Shown: one piece after another, positions 8,645 through 16,660 of the stretch
Layout of the letters: each line of letters starts with the position of its first letter
How positions within the stretch are numbered: the stretch's first letter is position 1
DNA from: Rhodospirillales bacterium
GTDB taxonomy: Bacteria; Pseudomonadota; Alphaproteobacteria; Micavibrionales; Micavibrionaceae
Direction: 5' to 3'
DNA length: 64,000 bases
Assembly: GCA_023898765.1 (NCBI GenBank)
Contig: CP060238.1
Span: 1,838,430-1,902,429 of the forward strand
Translations under genes and position numbers: made by a program
Notes under the pieces: generated by a model
Told to the model about the DNA's origin: nothing
The model's input: only the letters and a program-made list of their open reading frames with translations
The model's database searches: none

Positions 8645-10005
8645 AACTTTATGCCTTTGAATGGCCCTATTCCGATCCGGCGGATATTTTTTCGACGCTG
8701 GCGGCAAAGCCTTACAGCCTGTTTTTTGACAGCGCACGGACCGCGCACCCCCTCAATAACCATTCCTTTATCTGTTTCGACCCCGTGGAAAAAATAGAGA
8801 GCAAAAACGGGCATCTCACTATTACAAATGAAAAAGAGAACATATCTTTGGAAGACTGCCCGTTTGAAACATTAAAGAAACGCCTGGCGCATTATAAAAA
8901 AGAGGAAGAGGAAACGTCTTTCCCTTTTACCGGCGGGGCCGCGGGCTATTTTGGATATGACCTGGCGCGCGGCATTGAAAAACTCCCGGCATGCGCGCAG
9001 GCCCATCCGGACGTGCCGGATATGTGCATCGGAATTTACGACCGGCTTTTCTCCTTCGACCATAAAAACAACACGGCACATTTTTTGGTCTATGCGGAGA
9101 ATAAGGAAGAAGCAAAAAAACGTTTTCTTCAGATATCGGAAGAACAAATACCTCCCTCTCCGAAAAAAAATACGCCTCTACAATGGGCGCCCGAAGGCAG
9201 CGACGAAGAGTATAAAAACAAAATCCGGAACATTATCGATTATATCTATGCGGGAGAGGTTTTTCAGGCCAACCTGTCCCGCCGCTGGGAAGCATCCCTT
9301 CCGGAGACGTTCGATCCTTTCGCCCATTACCTGCATTTAAGAAAAACAAACCCGGCCCCTTTCGCGGCCTATATGAATTTCGGCTCTCTCAAAATCGCCT
9401 CTACCTCCCCCGAACGGTTTTTATCGGTCAAAAGCCGGAACGTTGAAACACGGCCCATTAAAGGGACCCTGCCCTCCTCAAAAAACCCAAACCTTCTGCT
9501 CGGCAGCGAAAAAAACCGCGCCGAAAACATGATGATTGTCGATCTCATGCGCAACGACCTGTCCAAGGTCTGCGAAAACAGATCTGTTTGCGTCCCACAG
9601 CTTTGCGGACTGGAAACGTTTGAAGGCGTGCACCATCTCGTCTCCATCGTAAAGGGAACGCTTCGAAAGAAATACGGACCCGTAGACCTCCTGAAAGCCT
9701 GCTTCCCCGGCGGCTCCATCACGGGTGCCCCCAAAGTCCGCGCCATGGAAATAATTGAAACGCTGGAGCCGTACCGCCGCGGCCCCTACTGCGGCGCCCT
9801 TGGCTATATCGGATTCAACGGACAGATGGATACCAGCATCACCATCCGCACGCTTGTCTATTCCGGCGATACGGTAACGCTTCAAAGCGGCGGTGGAATT
9901 GTTTATGATTCCAATCCGGAAGAAGAATTGCAGGAAACCTGCGACAAAGCCCAAAAAATATTTGAAAGTTTCGAACCGCCTGAAAAGAAAGAAGACGCCG
10001 CATGA
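8632..10005 (+). CDS. pabB: Aminodeoxychorismate synthase component I, with a probable ATT start
   Basis: Makes 4-amino-4-deoxychorismate from chorismate and ammonia for folate synthesis. Seen: RPIKGTLP (the PIKGT motif marks PabB rather than TrpE), ENMMIVDLMRNDL, and GGSITGAPKVRAMEIIE. The only standard start codon is GTG 8785, but the frame is open upstream to a TAA at 8626 and encodes a PabB-like N-terminus (LYAFEWPYSD..KPYSLFFDSAR). In that stretch there is no ATG, GTG or TTG. ATT 8632 lies 8 nt after AAAGGAG and gives 457 residues, close to E. coli PabB (453). It overlaps the helicase stop and is followed by pabC with a 4-nt overlap. Starting at 8785 would remove about 51 homologous residues. 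Confidence 0.88.
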   Translation: MSRLKLYAFEWPYSDPADIFSTLAAKPYSLFFDSARTAHPLNNHSFICFDPVEKIESKNGHLTITNEKENISLEDCPFETLKKRLAHYKKEEEETSFPFTGGAAGYFGYDLARGIEKLPACAQAHPDVPDMCIGIYDRLFSFDHKNNTAHFLVYAENKEEAKKRFLQISEEQIPPSPKKNTPLQWAPEGSDEEYKNKIRNIIDYIYAGEVFQANLSRRWEASLPETFDPFAHYLHLRKTNPAPFAAYMNFGSLKIASTSPERFLSVKSRNVETRPIKGTLPSSKNPNLLLGSEKNRAENMMIVDLMRNDLSKVCENRSVCVPQLCGLETFEGVHHLVSIVKGTLRKKYGPVDLLKACFPGGSITGAPKVRAMEIIETLEPYRRGPYCGALGYIGFNGQMDTSITIRTLVYSGDTVTLQSGGGIVYDSNPEEELQETCDKAQKIFESFEPPEKKEDAA

Positions 10006-10757
10006 ATATTTTCTGGCTCAACGGAGCATTCCTGCCGGAAGAAGACGCTTTAATCTCCCCGGAAGACAGCGGATTCACAACCGGAATCGGTGTCTTCGAC
10101 AGCCAGCTCGCCGTCGATGGAAAACTCGTTTACGGAGAAGAACATTTTGCGCGGCTTATGCATGACAGTGAAATCGTTATCCAAAAAAAACCGGATACGG
10201 ATATTAATGCGTTTATCCGAACCGCAGAAAAACTTCTTCAAAAAAACAATTTGGTCGCAGGCCGTGCGCGCGTGCGTAGCACAATCACAGGCGGCATCCC
10301 GGAGCATATCTTAGGACCCGCACAAAAACTGACGGTTTTAATGTGTGTCGGCCCGGCGCCTGACACCGGCACCCTGCCCCCTGTCAAAGCGTGCATTATT
10401 GCAGACTATCCGCGCATTGCAGGTTGCGCTCTCGAAAACTGCAAACGGCTGGATTATACGCGCAGCTACGCCGCGCGGCGCATGGCGGAGAAACAGGGCG
10501 CGCAAGAAGCCATTCTGACCAACACGGACGGCAATATCGCCTGCGGCGCCACCAGCAATATTTTTATCGAGGAAAACGGAACGCTCATCACCCCGCCTTT
10601 ATCCGACGGTGTTTTGGCCGGCGTCACGCGCCGTAAAATCATTGAAGAGCGCGGGGCGCGGGAAGAAAGCATTTCGGTTGAGCGGCTAAAAAAGGCCGAT
10701 AAAACCTTTCTAACCAATAGCCTCACGGGCCTGAGAGAAATAAGTAAAATAATATAG
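10002..10757 (+). CDS. pabC: Aminotransferase class IV, probable aminodeoxychorismate lyase
   Basis: 251 residues, PLP fold type IV. The PLP-binding Lys is in LENCKRLDY, and the cofactor/phosphate motifs are ILTNTDGNIACGATSNIF and GVLAGVTRRKI. These enzymes include 4-amino-4-deoxychorismate lyase, branched-chain aminotransferase and D-amino-acid aminotransferase; the 4-nt overlap (ATGA) with pabB argues for PabC, which releases pyruvate to form 4-aminobenzoate. Together pabB and pabC cover p-aminobenzoate synthesis except the glutamine amidotransferase PabA, which is not in this window. Confidence 0.88.
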   Translation: MNIFWLNGAFLPEEDALISPEDSGFTTGIGVFDSQLAVDGKLVYGEEHFARLMHDSEIVIQKKPDTDINAFIRTAEKLLQKNNLVAGRARVRSTITGGIPEHILGPAQKLTVLMCVGPAPDTGTLPPVKACIIADYPRIAGCALENCKRLDYTRSYAARRMAEKQGAQEAILTNTDGNIACGATSNIFIEENGTLITPPLSDGVLAGVTRRKIIEERGAREESISVERLKKADKTFLTNSLTGLREISKII

Positions 10758-10786
10758 TTGACAAACTTATTAACGTTATGTAAACC
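10758..10786 (+). promoter_or_regulatory. Putative promoter of the exported-protein gene at 10817
   Basis: A consensus -35 TTGACA is at 10758-10763, immediately after the pabC stop. The -10 at 17-nt spacing is TAAACC, a poor match. Overlapping it is TTAA-N7-TAAAC (10770-10785), one mismatch from a CtrA box. The gene starts 30 nt downstream. Confidence 0.4.
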
Positions 10787-10816
10787 TATGCCGGTTTTTA
10801 ACGAAGGAGTAGATTT

Positions 10817-11290
10817 ATGTCCCAAGGTCTTAAAGGTTTTCTAAAAACAGCCGCAGTGGCCGCACTCCCGCTCATTTCAGGCGCCGCACTGGCTCAGGAT
10901 ACGGACACAGGAATACAAAGCCGTTTTAGGCTCGTTTCGGCGGATCCCGAAACCCATTTGGCAACAATAAATGAGAGTGGAAAGGACTTTGTGACGGATT
11001 GTACAGAACTTGAAGTTCAACAAAGCTGGATAGAAAACAGTATTATCCGGGAAGCAACGGTCCCTCTATCAAATAACGAAAACAACAGACTCGCACTGTA
11101 CTTAGGCCTTGGACAGTTAACCTATGAACAAGCACAAAGAAACTACCCTGAACAAATAGATAAAGATCCAGGCAATCAATTTAAATATGCCGCCCAGCTC
11201 GGAAAAGAACGAGACGTATTTATTAAAGCTCAAAAAGAAGCAGGGTGTTTCGTGCCGAAGGGAAGAACACTGACTCCAAAAGCACCTTAG
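10817..11290 (+). CDS. Small exported protein of unknown function
   Basis: 157 residues with a clear Sec signal peptide: KGFLK, a hydrophobic TAAVAALPLISGAALA and a cleavage site ALA-QD at about residues 26-27. The mature part has two Cys residues (CTEL.. and GCFVP) that could form a disulfide in the periplasm. It is predominantly polar, with no motif I recognise. A good ribosome-binding site (GAAGGAG) lies 8 nt before the ATG. The DNA is more AT-rich than the flanking pab and atp genes. It converges on atpC with only 6 nt between stops. Confidence 0.75.
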   Translation: MSQGLKGFLKTAAVAALPLISGAALAQDTDTGIQSRFRLVSADPETHLATINESGKDFVTDCTELEVQQSWIENSIIREATVPLSNNENNRLALYLGLGQLTYEQAQRNYPEQIDKDPGNQFKYAAQLGKERDVFIKAQKEAGCFVPKGRTLTPKAP

Positions 11291-11296
11291 ATAATA

Positions 11297-11725
11297 TCAG
11301 GCCGTCAGGAGAACGCCGGTAACCGCCGTTAATTTTGCCTGCGCCACTTCAAGGCTGCGCGCAATCCGGAGACTGGATACTTCATCCTTCGCCCGCCCCA
11401 GGTCCTCGTTCAGGTTGCGAATTTCCTGTTCGACCTCTTCTTTGTTAAGATCGGCCACATTCACGGCTTCCTCGGCCAGAACGGTGCAATTTGAAGCCGT
11501 CACATCCACAAACCCGCCGCCAATGAAAATCTTTTGGGCCTCTTTCCCCTCTTCGGACACAACCTCCATCACCCCCGGGCGAATAGAGGAGACAAGAGAG
11601 CTGTGGTTGGCCAGCACGCCGAAATCCCCCTCCGCGCCGGGAATCGTAACCCGAAACGCGCTTTCAGAAAGAAGTTTTCTCTCCGGAGAGACCAGTTCGA
11701 AATGGAATGTTTGCTGTTCCGACAT
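11297..11725 (-). CDS. atpC: F1 ATP synthase epsilon subunit
   Basis: 142 residues. The N-terminal beta-sandwich (FHFELVSPERKLLSE, VTIPGAEGDFGVLANHSSLVSSIRPG) is the hallmark of subunit epsilon, followed by a short helical hairpin. It sits on the gamma foot of the F1 rotor and can inhibit ATP hydrolysis (family knowledge). It is the last gene of the F1 operon, 6 nt after the atpD stop. The tail VTGVLLTA is slightly short compared with E. coli but normal for alphaproteobacteria. Confidence 0.95.
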   Translation of the reverse strand: MSEQQTFHFELVSPERKLLSESAFRVTIPGAEGDFGVLANHSSLVSSIRPGVMEVVSEEGKEAQKIFIGGGFVDVTASNCTVLAEEAVNVADLNKEEVEQEIRNLNEDLGRAKDEVSSLRIARSLEVAQAKLTAVTGVLLTA

Positions 11726-11731
11726 GGGTAT

Positions 11732-13162
11732 CTACGCCGCCTCTGCTGCCATTTTCTGTGCTTTGGCTTCGACTTCCTCAATCGTGCCGACCATGTAGAA
11801 CGCGCTTTCCGGCAGGTGATCGTAAGCCCCGTCCACAATCGCGCGGAAACCTTTGATCGTGTCTTCAAGATTGACAAAAACGCCCGGAGAACCGGTGAAA
11901 ACTTCCGCCACATGGAACGGCTGGGACAGGAAGCGCTGGATTTTCCGCGCGCGCGCCACAACCAGTTTATCGTCTTCCGAAAGCTCATCCATGCCGAGAA
12001 TGGCAATAATATCCTGAAGGGCTTTGTACTGCTGAAGCGTTTTTTGAACGTCCGCAGCGCAGTTATAGTGATCCTCGCCCACAACGCGCGGATCCAGAAT
12101 ACGGGAGGTCGAATCCAGCGGGTCCACAGCCGGGTAAATCCCCAGCTCCGAAATCGCGCGGGACAGAACCGTCGTCGCATCCAGGTGAGAGAACGCCGTC
12201 GCCGGCGCAGGGTCCGTCAGGTCGTCTGCCGGCACATACACAGCCTGCACAGATGTAATAGACCCTTTATTGGTCGATGTAATCCGTTCCTGAAGCGCCC
12301 CCATATCCGTGGAGAGCGTCGGCTGATATCCCACAGCGGAAGGAATACGTCCCAGCAAAGCGGACACTTCCGCGCCGGCCTGCGTGAAACGGAACACATT
12401 GTCCATGAAGAACAGAACGTCCTGTCCCTCTTCGTCCCGGAAATATTCCGCCATGGTCAGACCGGAAAGCCCCACACGGGCACGCGCGCCCGGCGGTTCG
12501 TTCATCTGACCGTAAACCAGCGCCGCTTTGGATTCTCCGTCCGTTTTAATAACGCCGGATTCAATCATTTCGTGATACAGGTCGTTTCCTTCCCGGGTCC
12601 GCTCTCCCACACCGGCGAACACAGACACACCCCCGTGCCCTTTTGCGATGTTATTGATGAGCTCCATAATCGTCACGGTCTTGCCCACACCGGCACCGCC
12701 AAAGAGACCGATCTTACCCCCCTTGGCGTAAGGACACAGAAGGTCAACCACCTTAATCCCCGTCACAAGCTGCTCTGTCTCTGTGGCCTGTTCCACAAAT
12801 TCCGGTGCGCTGCGGTGAATGGGGTAACGCTTTTTCGTCTTCGGCGCCGGCATTTCATCAATGGCATCACCAATCACATCAAAAATCCGGCCCAGTGTTT
12901 CAGGTCCGACAGGCACCGTAATCGGCCCTCCCGTATCCGTTACTTCCTGACCGCGGACCAGACCGTCTGTCGTGTCCATCGCGATACAGCGCACCGTGTT
13001 TTCCCCCAGGTGCTGCGCGACTTCCAGAACAAGCGTCTTCCCTTCATTGGCTTCGTTCACCGTGTGCAAGGCGTTCAAAATAGCGGGAACATTTCCCTCC
13101 TTGAACTGCACGTCCACAACCGCGCCTAAAACCTGCTGAACCGTTCCGTTTTCTTGTGCCAT
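11732..13162 (-). CDS. atpD: F1 ATP synthase beta subunit
   Basis: 476 residues, the catalytic subunit of F1. Walker A GGAGVGKT, the catalytic Glu in GVGERTREGNDLY, and the SALLGRIPSAVGYQPTL region are all intact. The N-terminus GTVQQVLGAVVDVQF is typical. AGAGAAGAG precedes the ATG. Upstream, an unusual 67-residue ORF separates it from atpG, so order in the transcript is atpH, atpA, atpG, orf67, atpD, atpC. Confidence 0.97.
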   Translation of the reverse strand: MAQENGTVQQVLGAVVDVQFKEGNVPAILNALHTVNEANEGKTLVLEVAQHLGENTVRCIAMDTTDGLVRGQEVTDTGGPITVPVGPETLGRIFDVIGDAIDEMPAPKTKKRYPIHRSAPEFVEQATETEQLVTGIKVVDLLCPYAKGGKIGLFGGAGVGKTVTIMELINNIAKGHGGVSVFAGVGERTREGNDLYHEMIESGVIKTDGESKAALVYGQMNEPPGARARVGLSGLTMAEYFRDEEGQDVLFFMDNVFRFTQAGAEVSALLGRIPSAVGYQPTLSTDMGALQERITSTNKGSITSVQAVYVPADDLTDPAPATAFSHLDATTVLSRAISELGIYPAVDPLDSTSRILDPRVVGEDHYNCAADVQKTLQQYKALQDIIAILGMDELSEDDKLVVARARKIQRFLSQPFHVAEVFTGSPGVFVNLEDTIKGFRAIVDGAYDHLPESAFYMVGTIEEVEAKAQKMAAEAA

Positions 13163-13188
13163 TTTTCTCTTCTCTCTTTTTCTACTTT

Positions 13189-13392
13189 TTAAAATTTAAG
13201 CTCTATTTTTTTAAAACCGGCGTGACCTTCAGCCGCTATAAATCCCGCAACTTTTTCAAAACGCCGACTTTCCGCCTTTTTCCAATCTAAAAAAGCTCCG
13301 GTACTCTCTTCTCCCCAAGCCGCAGCCAAAAGCTCTTGCAATTCTTTCCCCGAAAGGCGACTTGACACCTTACTCGTTTTATTTTCAGCCAT
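13189..13392 (-). CDS. 67-residue protein inside the F1 operon, function unknown
   Basis: The ATG at 13392 shares a base with the atpG stop (TAATG), so translation is probably coupled. The stop is 26 nt before atpD. The protein is small, Lys/Glu-rich, with no signal or membrane segment; two helices are likely (GKELQELLAAAW and KAESRRFEKVAGFI), ending KKIELKF. I know no standard ATP synthase subunit like it: it is not epsilon, nor recognisably the alphaproteobacterial zeta inhibitor. Its position suggests an assembly or regulatory partner of F1, which is inference only. Local composition is somewhat AT-richer than atpG and atpD. Confidence 0.7.
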   Translation of the reverse strand: MAENKTSKVSSRLSGKELQELLAAAWGEESTGAFLDWKKAESRRFEKVAGFIAAEGHAGFKKIELKF

Positions 13393-14297
13393 TACACCGC
13401 TTCCGCACCCGAGATAATCTCGATGAGTTCCTTCGTGATGTAAGCCTGCCGCGCACGGTTGTACCGGATGGAAAGCTTGTCAATCATATCCCCGGCATTG
13501 CGCGTGGCATTATCCATCGCCGTCATCCGGGCCGCCTGCTCCCCGGCCGCGCTATCCAGAATCGCCCGGAAAATCTGCACGCCCAGATTGCGCGGCAACA
13601 AAAGCCCTAAAATCTCATTTTCTTCCGGCTCAAAGTCATAAGGACAAAGCGAAGCGGACGCTTCTTCCGGTTCATTGTCATTCGCTTCCTCAGGCTCTGC
13701 CGCCTTAAAAGGTATGAGCTGCTGCGCGGAAGGCTCCTGCGTGAGAACACTGCGAAACTTGTTATAAAGGAGCGTGCAGACATCGAACGCGCCTTTTTCA
13801 AAAAGCTCCTGCGTGACCCGCGCGACACCGCTGACCTCCGCAAAGGACACGCCTTTTTTCCCGGCAATCCCGACAAAGCTTTCCAGGATTTTATCGCCAT
13901 GGTCGCGCTTTAAAAGATCGCGCGCCTTTCGCCCCACACAGATAAGCTTGACGGTTTTTCCTTCCGCTTCAAGCGCTTTGATCTGCTGGCGCGCTTTGCG
14001 AACGAGGTTCCCGTTAAACCCGCCGCAAAGACCACGGTCGGATGTCACGACAATCAAAAGATGGGTCTGATCCGCGCCGGTGCCGGTCAAAAGCCTGGGC
14101 GAAACATCCGTGATCGTCACGCCTTCCGTCATACGCGCCACCATACCCAGCATCGCCTGCGCGTAGGGCTGGGAAGCTTCGGCCTGTTCCTGCGCCTTTT
14201 TCAGCTTGGACGCCGCGACCATTTTCATCGCAGACGTAATCTTCCGCGTGGATTTCACGGAAGATATACGGTCTCTATATTCCTTAAGACTGGGCAT
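13392..14297 (-). CDS. atpG: F1 ATP synthase gamma subunit
   Basis: 301 residues, the central rotor shaft. The N-terminal coiled-coil strand MPSLKEYRDRISSVKSTRKI..AMKMVAASKL and the C-terminal coiled-coil strand (ARMTAMDNATRNAGDMIDKL, then NRARQAYITKELIEIISGA) are both complete. TSDRGLCGGFNGN is the conserved Rossmann-like motif. An acidic insert (about residues 200-225, rich in Glu/Asn/Asp) is longer than in E. coli. Located 20 nt after atpA and overlapping the 67-residue ORF. Confidence 0.96.
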   Translation of the reverse strand: MPSLKEYRDRISSVKSTRKITSAMKMVAASKLKKAQEQAEASQPYAQAMLGMVARMTEGVTITDVSPRLLTGTGADQTHLLIVVTSDRGLCGGFNGNLVRKARQQIKALEAEGKTVKLICVGRKARDLLKRDHGDKILESFVGIAGKKGVSFAEVSGVARVTQELFEKGAFDVCTLLYNKFRSVLTQEPSAQQLIPFKAAEPEEANDNEPEEASASLCPYDFEPEENEILGLLLPRNLGVQIFRAILDSAAGEQAARMTAMDNATRNAGDMIDKLSIRYNRARQAYITKELIEIISGAEAV

Positions 14298-14317
14298 TAA
14301 GGTCTAATATCCTTTTA

Positions 14318-15868
14318 TCAGGCAGCTTGTTTAACGTTGGCAGAAAAACCGTTGGTGAATTTTTCCAGGAAAGCTTTCATTTTAGCTTCCAGCGCGTCAT
14401 CCAGTTTTTGCTGCTTTTTGATTGTCTCCAGAATGTCTTTGCCGTTGGCGCGAACATCTTCCAGCAAGCGCTGTTCATACTCGCTCACCGAAGAAACCGG
14501 CACACCGTCCAAAAACCCTTTGGTACCGGCAAAAATCACAAAGACCTGCTCTTCCACCGCCAAAGGAGAGAACTGCGGCTGCTTCAAAAGCTGGGTCAGG
14601 CGGGCGCCGCGCGCCAGCAATTTCTGCGTCGAGGCGTCAAGATCCGACGCAAACTGCGCGAAGGCTTCCATCTCGCGATATTGCGCAAGTTCCAGTTTGA
14701 TAGACCCCGCCACCTGTTTCATGGCCTTGATCTGCGCGGAAGACCCCACCCGTGACACAGACAGCCCCACATTGATGGCCGGACGAATCCCTTTAAAGAA
14801 CAGGTCCGTTTCCAGGAAGATCTGGCCGTCCGTAATCGAAATCACGTTTGTCGGAATGTAGGCAGACACGTCCCCGGCCTGCGTTTCAATAATCGGCAAC
14901 GCCGTCATCGACCCGCTGCCACGACCTTCTCCCAATTTACACGCCCGTTCCAAAAGGCGGGAGTGAATGTAAAACACGTCACCCGGATAGGCTTCCCGGC
15001 CCGGCGGACGCCGCAAAAGCAAGGACATCTGGCGATACGCCACCGCCTGCTTGGACAAATCGTCATAAATAATCAAAGAATGCAGACCGTTATTCAGGAA
15101 CCACTCTCCAATAGACGCCCCGCAATAAGGCGCCAGAAACTGCATCGGCGCAGGATCGGAAGCAGTTGCAGCCACCACCACGGAATATTCCATGGCGCCC
15201 TGCTCTTCCAGTTCCTTCACCAGTTGTGCCACGGTCGAGCGTTTTTGTCCGATCGCCACATAGACGCAGTAAAGGTGTTTTTTCTCGTCCTTGTCGGCAT
15301 TAACGGTTTTTTGATTGATAATGGCATCGATCGCCACCGCCGTTTTACCGGTCTGGCGGTCCCCGATAATCAACTCCCGCTGCCCCCGGCCAACCGGCAC
15401 CAGCGCATCAATAGCTTTAAGGCCGGACTGCATCGGCTCATGCACGGATTTGCGTGGAATAATCCCCGGCGCCTTGACTTCGATCCGGCTGCTTTCCTTG
15501 TTTTTAAGGGGCCCTTTGCCGTCAATCGGGTTACCCAGCGCGTCCACAACACGGCCCAGAAGCTCCTTGCCCACAGGCACTTCCACGATCTCCCCGGTCC
15601 GGCGCACAATATCGCCTTCCTTGATATCGCGGTCATCCCCGAAAATCACGATCCCGACATTGTCGAGTTCCAGGTTCAGGGCCATCCCTTTAATCCCGCC
15701 GGGAAACTCAACCATTTCCCCGGCACGAACCTGATCCAGCCCGTACACGCGGGCCACCCCGTCCCCAACAGACAAAACCTGACCGATTTCGGCGATATCG
15801 GCCTGCGCCCCAAAGTCGGCAATCTGTTTCTTTAGAATTTCGGATATTTCAGCGGCACGGATTTCCAT
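14318..15868 (-). CDS. atpA: F1 ATP synthase alpha subunit
   Basis: 516 residues, the nucleotide-binding non-catalytic subunit. Walker A GDRQTGKT and the signature PAINVGLSVSRVGS are intact. The N-terminus EIRAAEISEILKKQI is typical. It starts 3 nt after the atpH stop. Length and order are standard for an alphaproteobacterial F1 operon in which the Fo genes lie elsewhere. Confidence 0.97.
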   Translation of the reverse strand: MEIRAAEISEILKKQIADFGAQADIAEIGQVLSVGDGVARVYGLDQVRAGEMVEFPGGIKGMALNLELDNVGIVIFGDDRDIKEGDIVRRTGEIVEVPVGKELLGRVVDALGNPIDGKGPLKNKESSRIEVKAPGIIPRKSVHEPMQSGLKAIDALVPVGRGQRELIIGDRQTGKTAVAIDAIINQKTVNADKDEKKHLYCVYVAIGQKRSTVAQLVKELEEQGAMEYSVVVAATASDPAPMQFLAPYCGASIGEWFLNNGLHSLIIYDDLSKQAVAYRQMSLLLRRPPGREAYPGDVFYIHSRLLERACKLGEGRGSGSMTALPIIETQAGDVSAYIPTNVISITDGQIFLETDLFFKGIRPAINVGLSVSRVGSSAQIKAMKQVAGSIKLELAQYREMEAFAQFASDLDASTQKLLARGARLTQLLKQPQFSPLAVEEQVFVIFAGTKGFLDGVPVSSVSEYEQRLLEDVRANGKDILETIKKQQKLDDALEAKMKAFLEKFTNGFSANVKQAA

Positions 15869-15871
15869 GTC

Positions 15872-16471
15872 TTAGCTTCCCTCTTTTTGCTTGTTTGTAT
15901 CGGTTAAATTCACATTGGAGCTGGACTTCATCGCGCGCTCCAGCCGCTCCAGCTTCCGTTTGACGGAATCGTCAATCATCCGGGACCCGACGGTGACGAC
16001 CATCCCGCCGATCAAGTCACGGTCAATCTCAACATTCAGGGAAACCTTTTTCCCCGTGGCCTTGCCAAGCGCCTCGCGCAGGGCCTTTGTCTGCGCATCC
16101 GTTAAAGCGAACGCGGCCTGCACCTGCGCATTCACTTCCCCGCGCCGGCGGGTAATATCCGTTTTAACGGCGCAGATAACGGCAGAAATAATGTTCAGGC
16201 GGTGATTTTCAGCCAGAAGCGCCAAAAAATTGCGGGTCAGCACGTTAAATTTCGCCTTTTCGGCAATGGAAATCATCGCATCGCGCTGGACCGCACGCTC
16301 AATCAAAGGAGAACGGATTAAATTCTGTAAATCAGGACAGCCGGAAAGCATCCCTTCCAGATCTTTTAAATCCTGCTCCACAGACTCGAGAGATCCCGCT
16401 TCCACAGCCGTATCCACGAGCGCATTCGCATAACGTAAGGCGGTAACGCCGGAAGTCTGTCTGGAAGCCAC
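15872..16471 (-). CDS. atpH: F1 ATP synthase delta subunit (OSCP)
   Basis: 199 residues. It links F1 to the peripheral stalk. Seen: the N-terminal helical domain (ALRYANALVDTA) and the C-terminal GGMVVTVGSRMIDDSVKRKLERL, both diagnostic of delta/OSCP. The start is GTG 16471 with AAAGAGGG upstream. First gene of the operon; a good housekeeping promoter is visible 38-66 nt upstream. Confidence 0.95.
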   Translation of the reverse strand: MASRQTSGVTALRYANALVDTAVEAGSLESVEQDLKDLEGMLSGCPDLQNLIRSPLIERAVQRDAMISIAEKAKFNVLTRNFLALLAENHRLNIISAVICAVKTDITRRRGEVNAQVQAAFALTDAQTKALREALGKATGKKVSLNVEIDRDLIGGMVVTVGSRMIDDSVKRKLERLERAMKSSSNVNLTDTNKQKEGS

Positions 16472-16508
16472 GTCTTGACCCTCTTTCGATTCTTAAAAGT
16501 TGGCTGAG

Positions 16509-16537
16509 GATTTAGCACAGGAAATAGCCCTGCGCAA
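16509..16537 (-). promoter_or_regulatory. Promoter of the F1 ATP synthase operon
   Basis: On the minus strand: -35 TTGCGC (16537-16532), a 17-nt spacer, -10 TAAATC (16514-16509) within GCTAAATC, a perfect match to the Caulobacter-type GCTANAWC. Transcription would start near 16502, about 30 nt before the atpH GTG. A GCGCAAGCGC hairpin overlaps the -35. Confidence 0.6.
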
Positions 16538-16660
16538 GCGCTTAGCCCCTTAATTTTGAGAAGAATTTGAAAGCACTTCTTCTCTTCTGGCCTTTTTTCA
16601 AAATATTGCTAGAATCTTCAGGTAAATGTCCTGCTTTTTGCCTCCAGCCCCTTTATTTCG

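Noticed and set aside
11534..13129. 531-codon open frame on the plus strand
   Set aside because: Antisense to atpC/atpD; no domain, typical shadow of a high-GC third-position gene.
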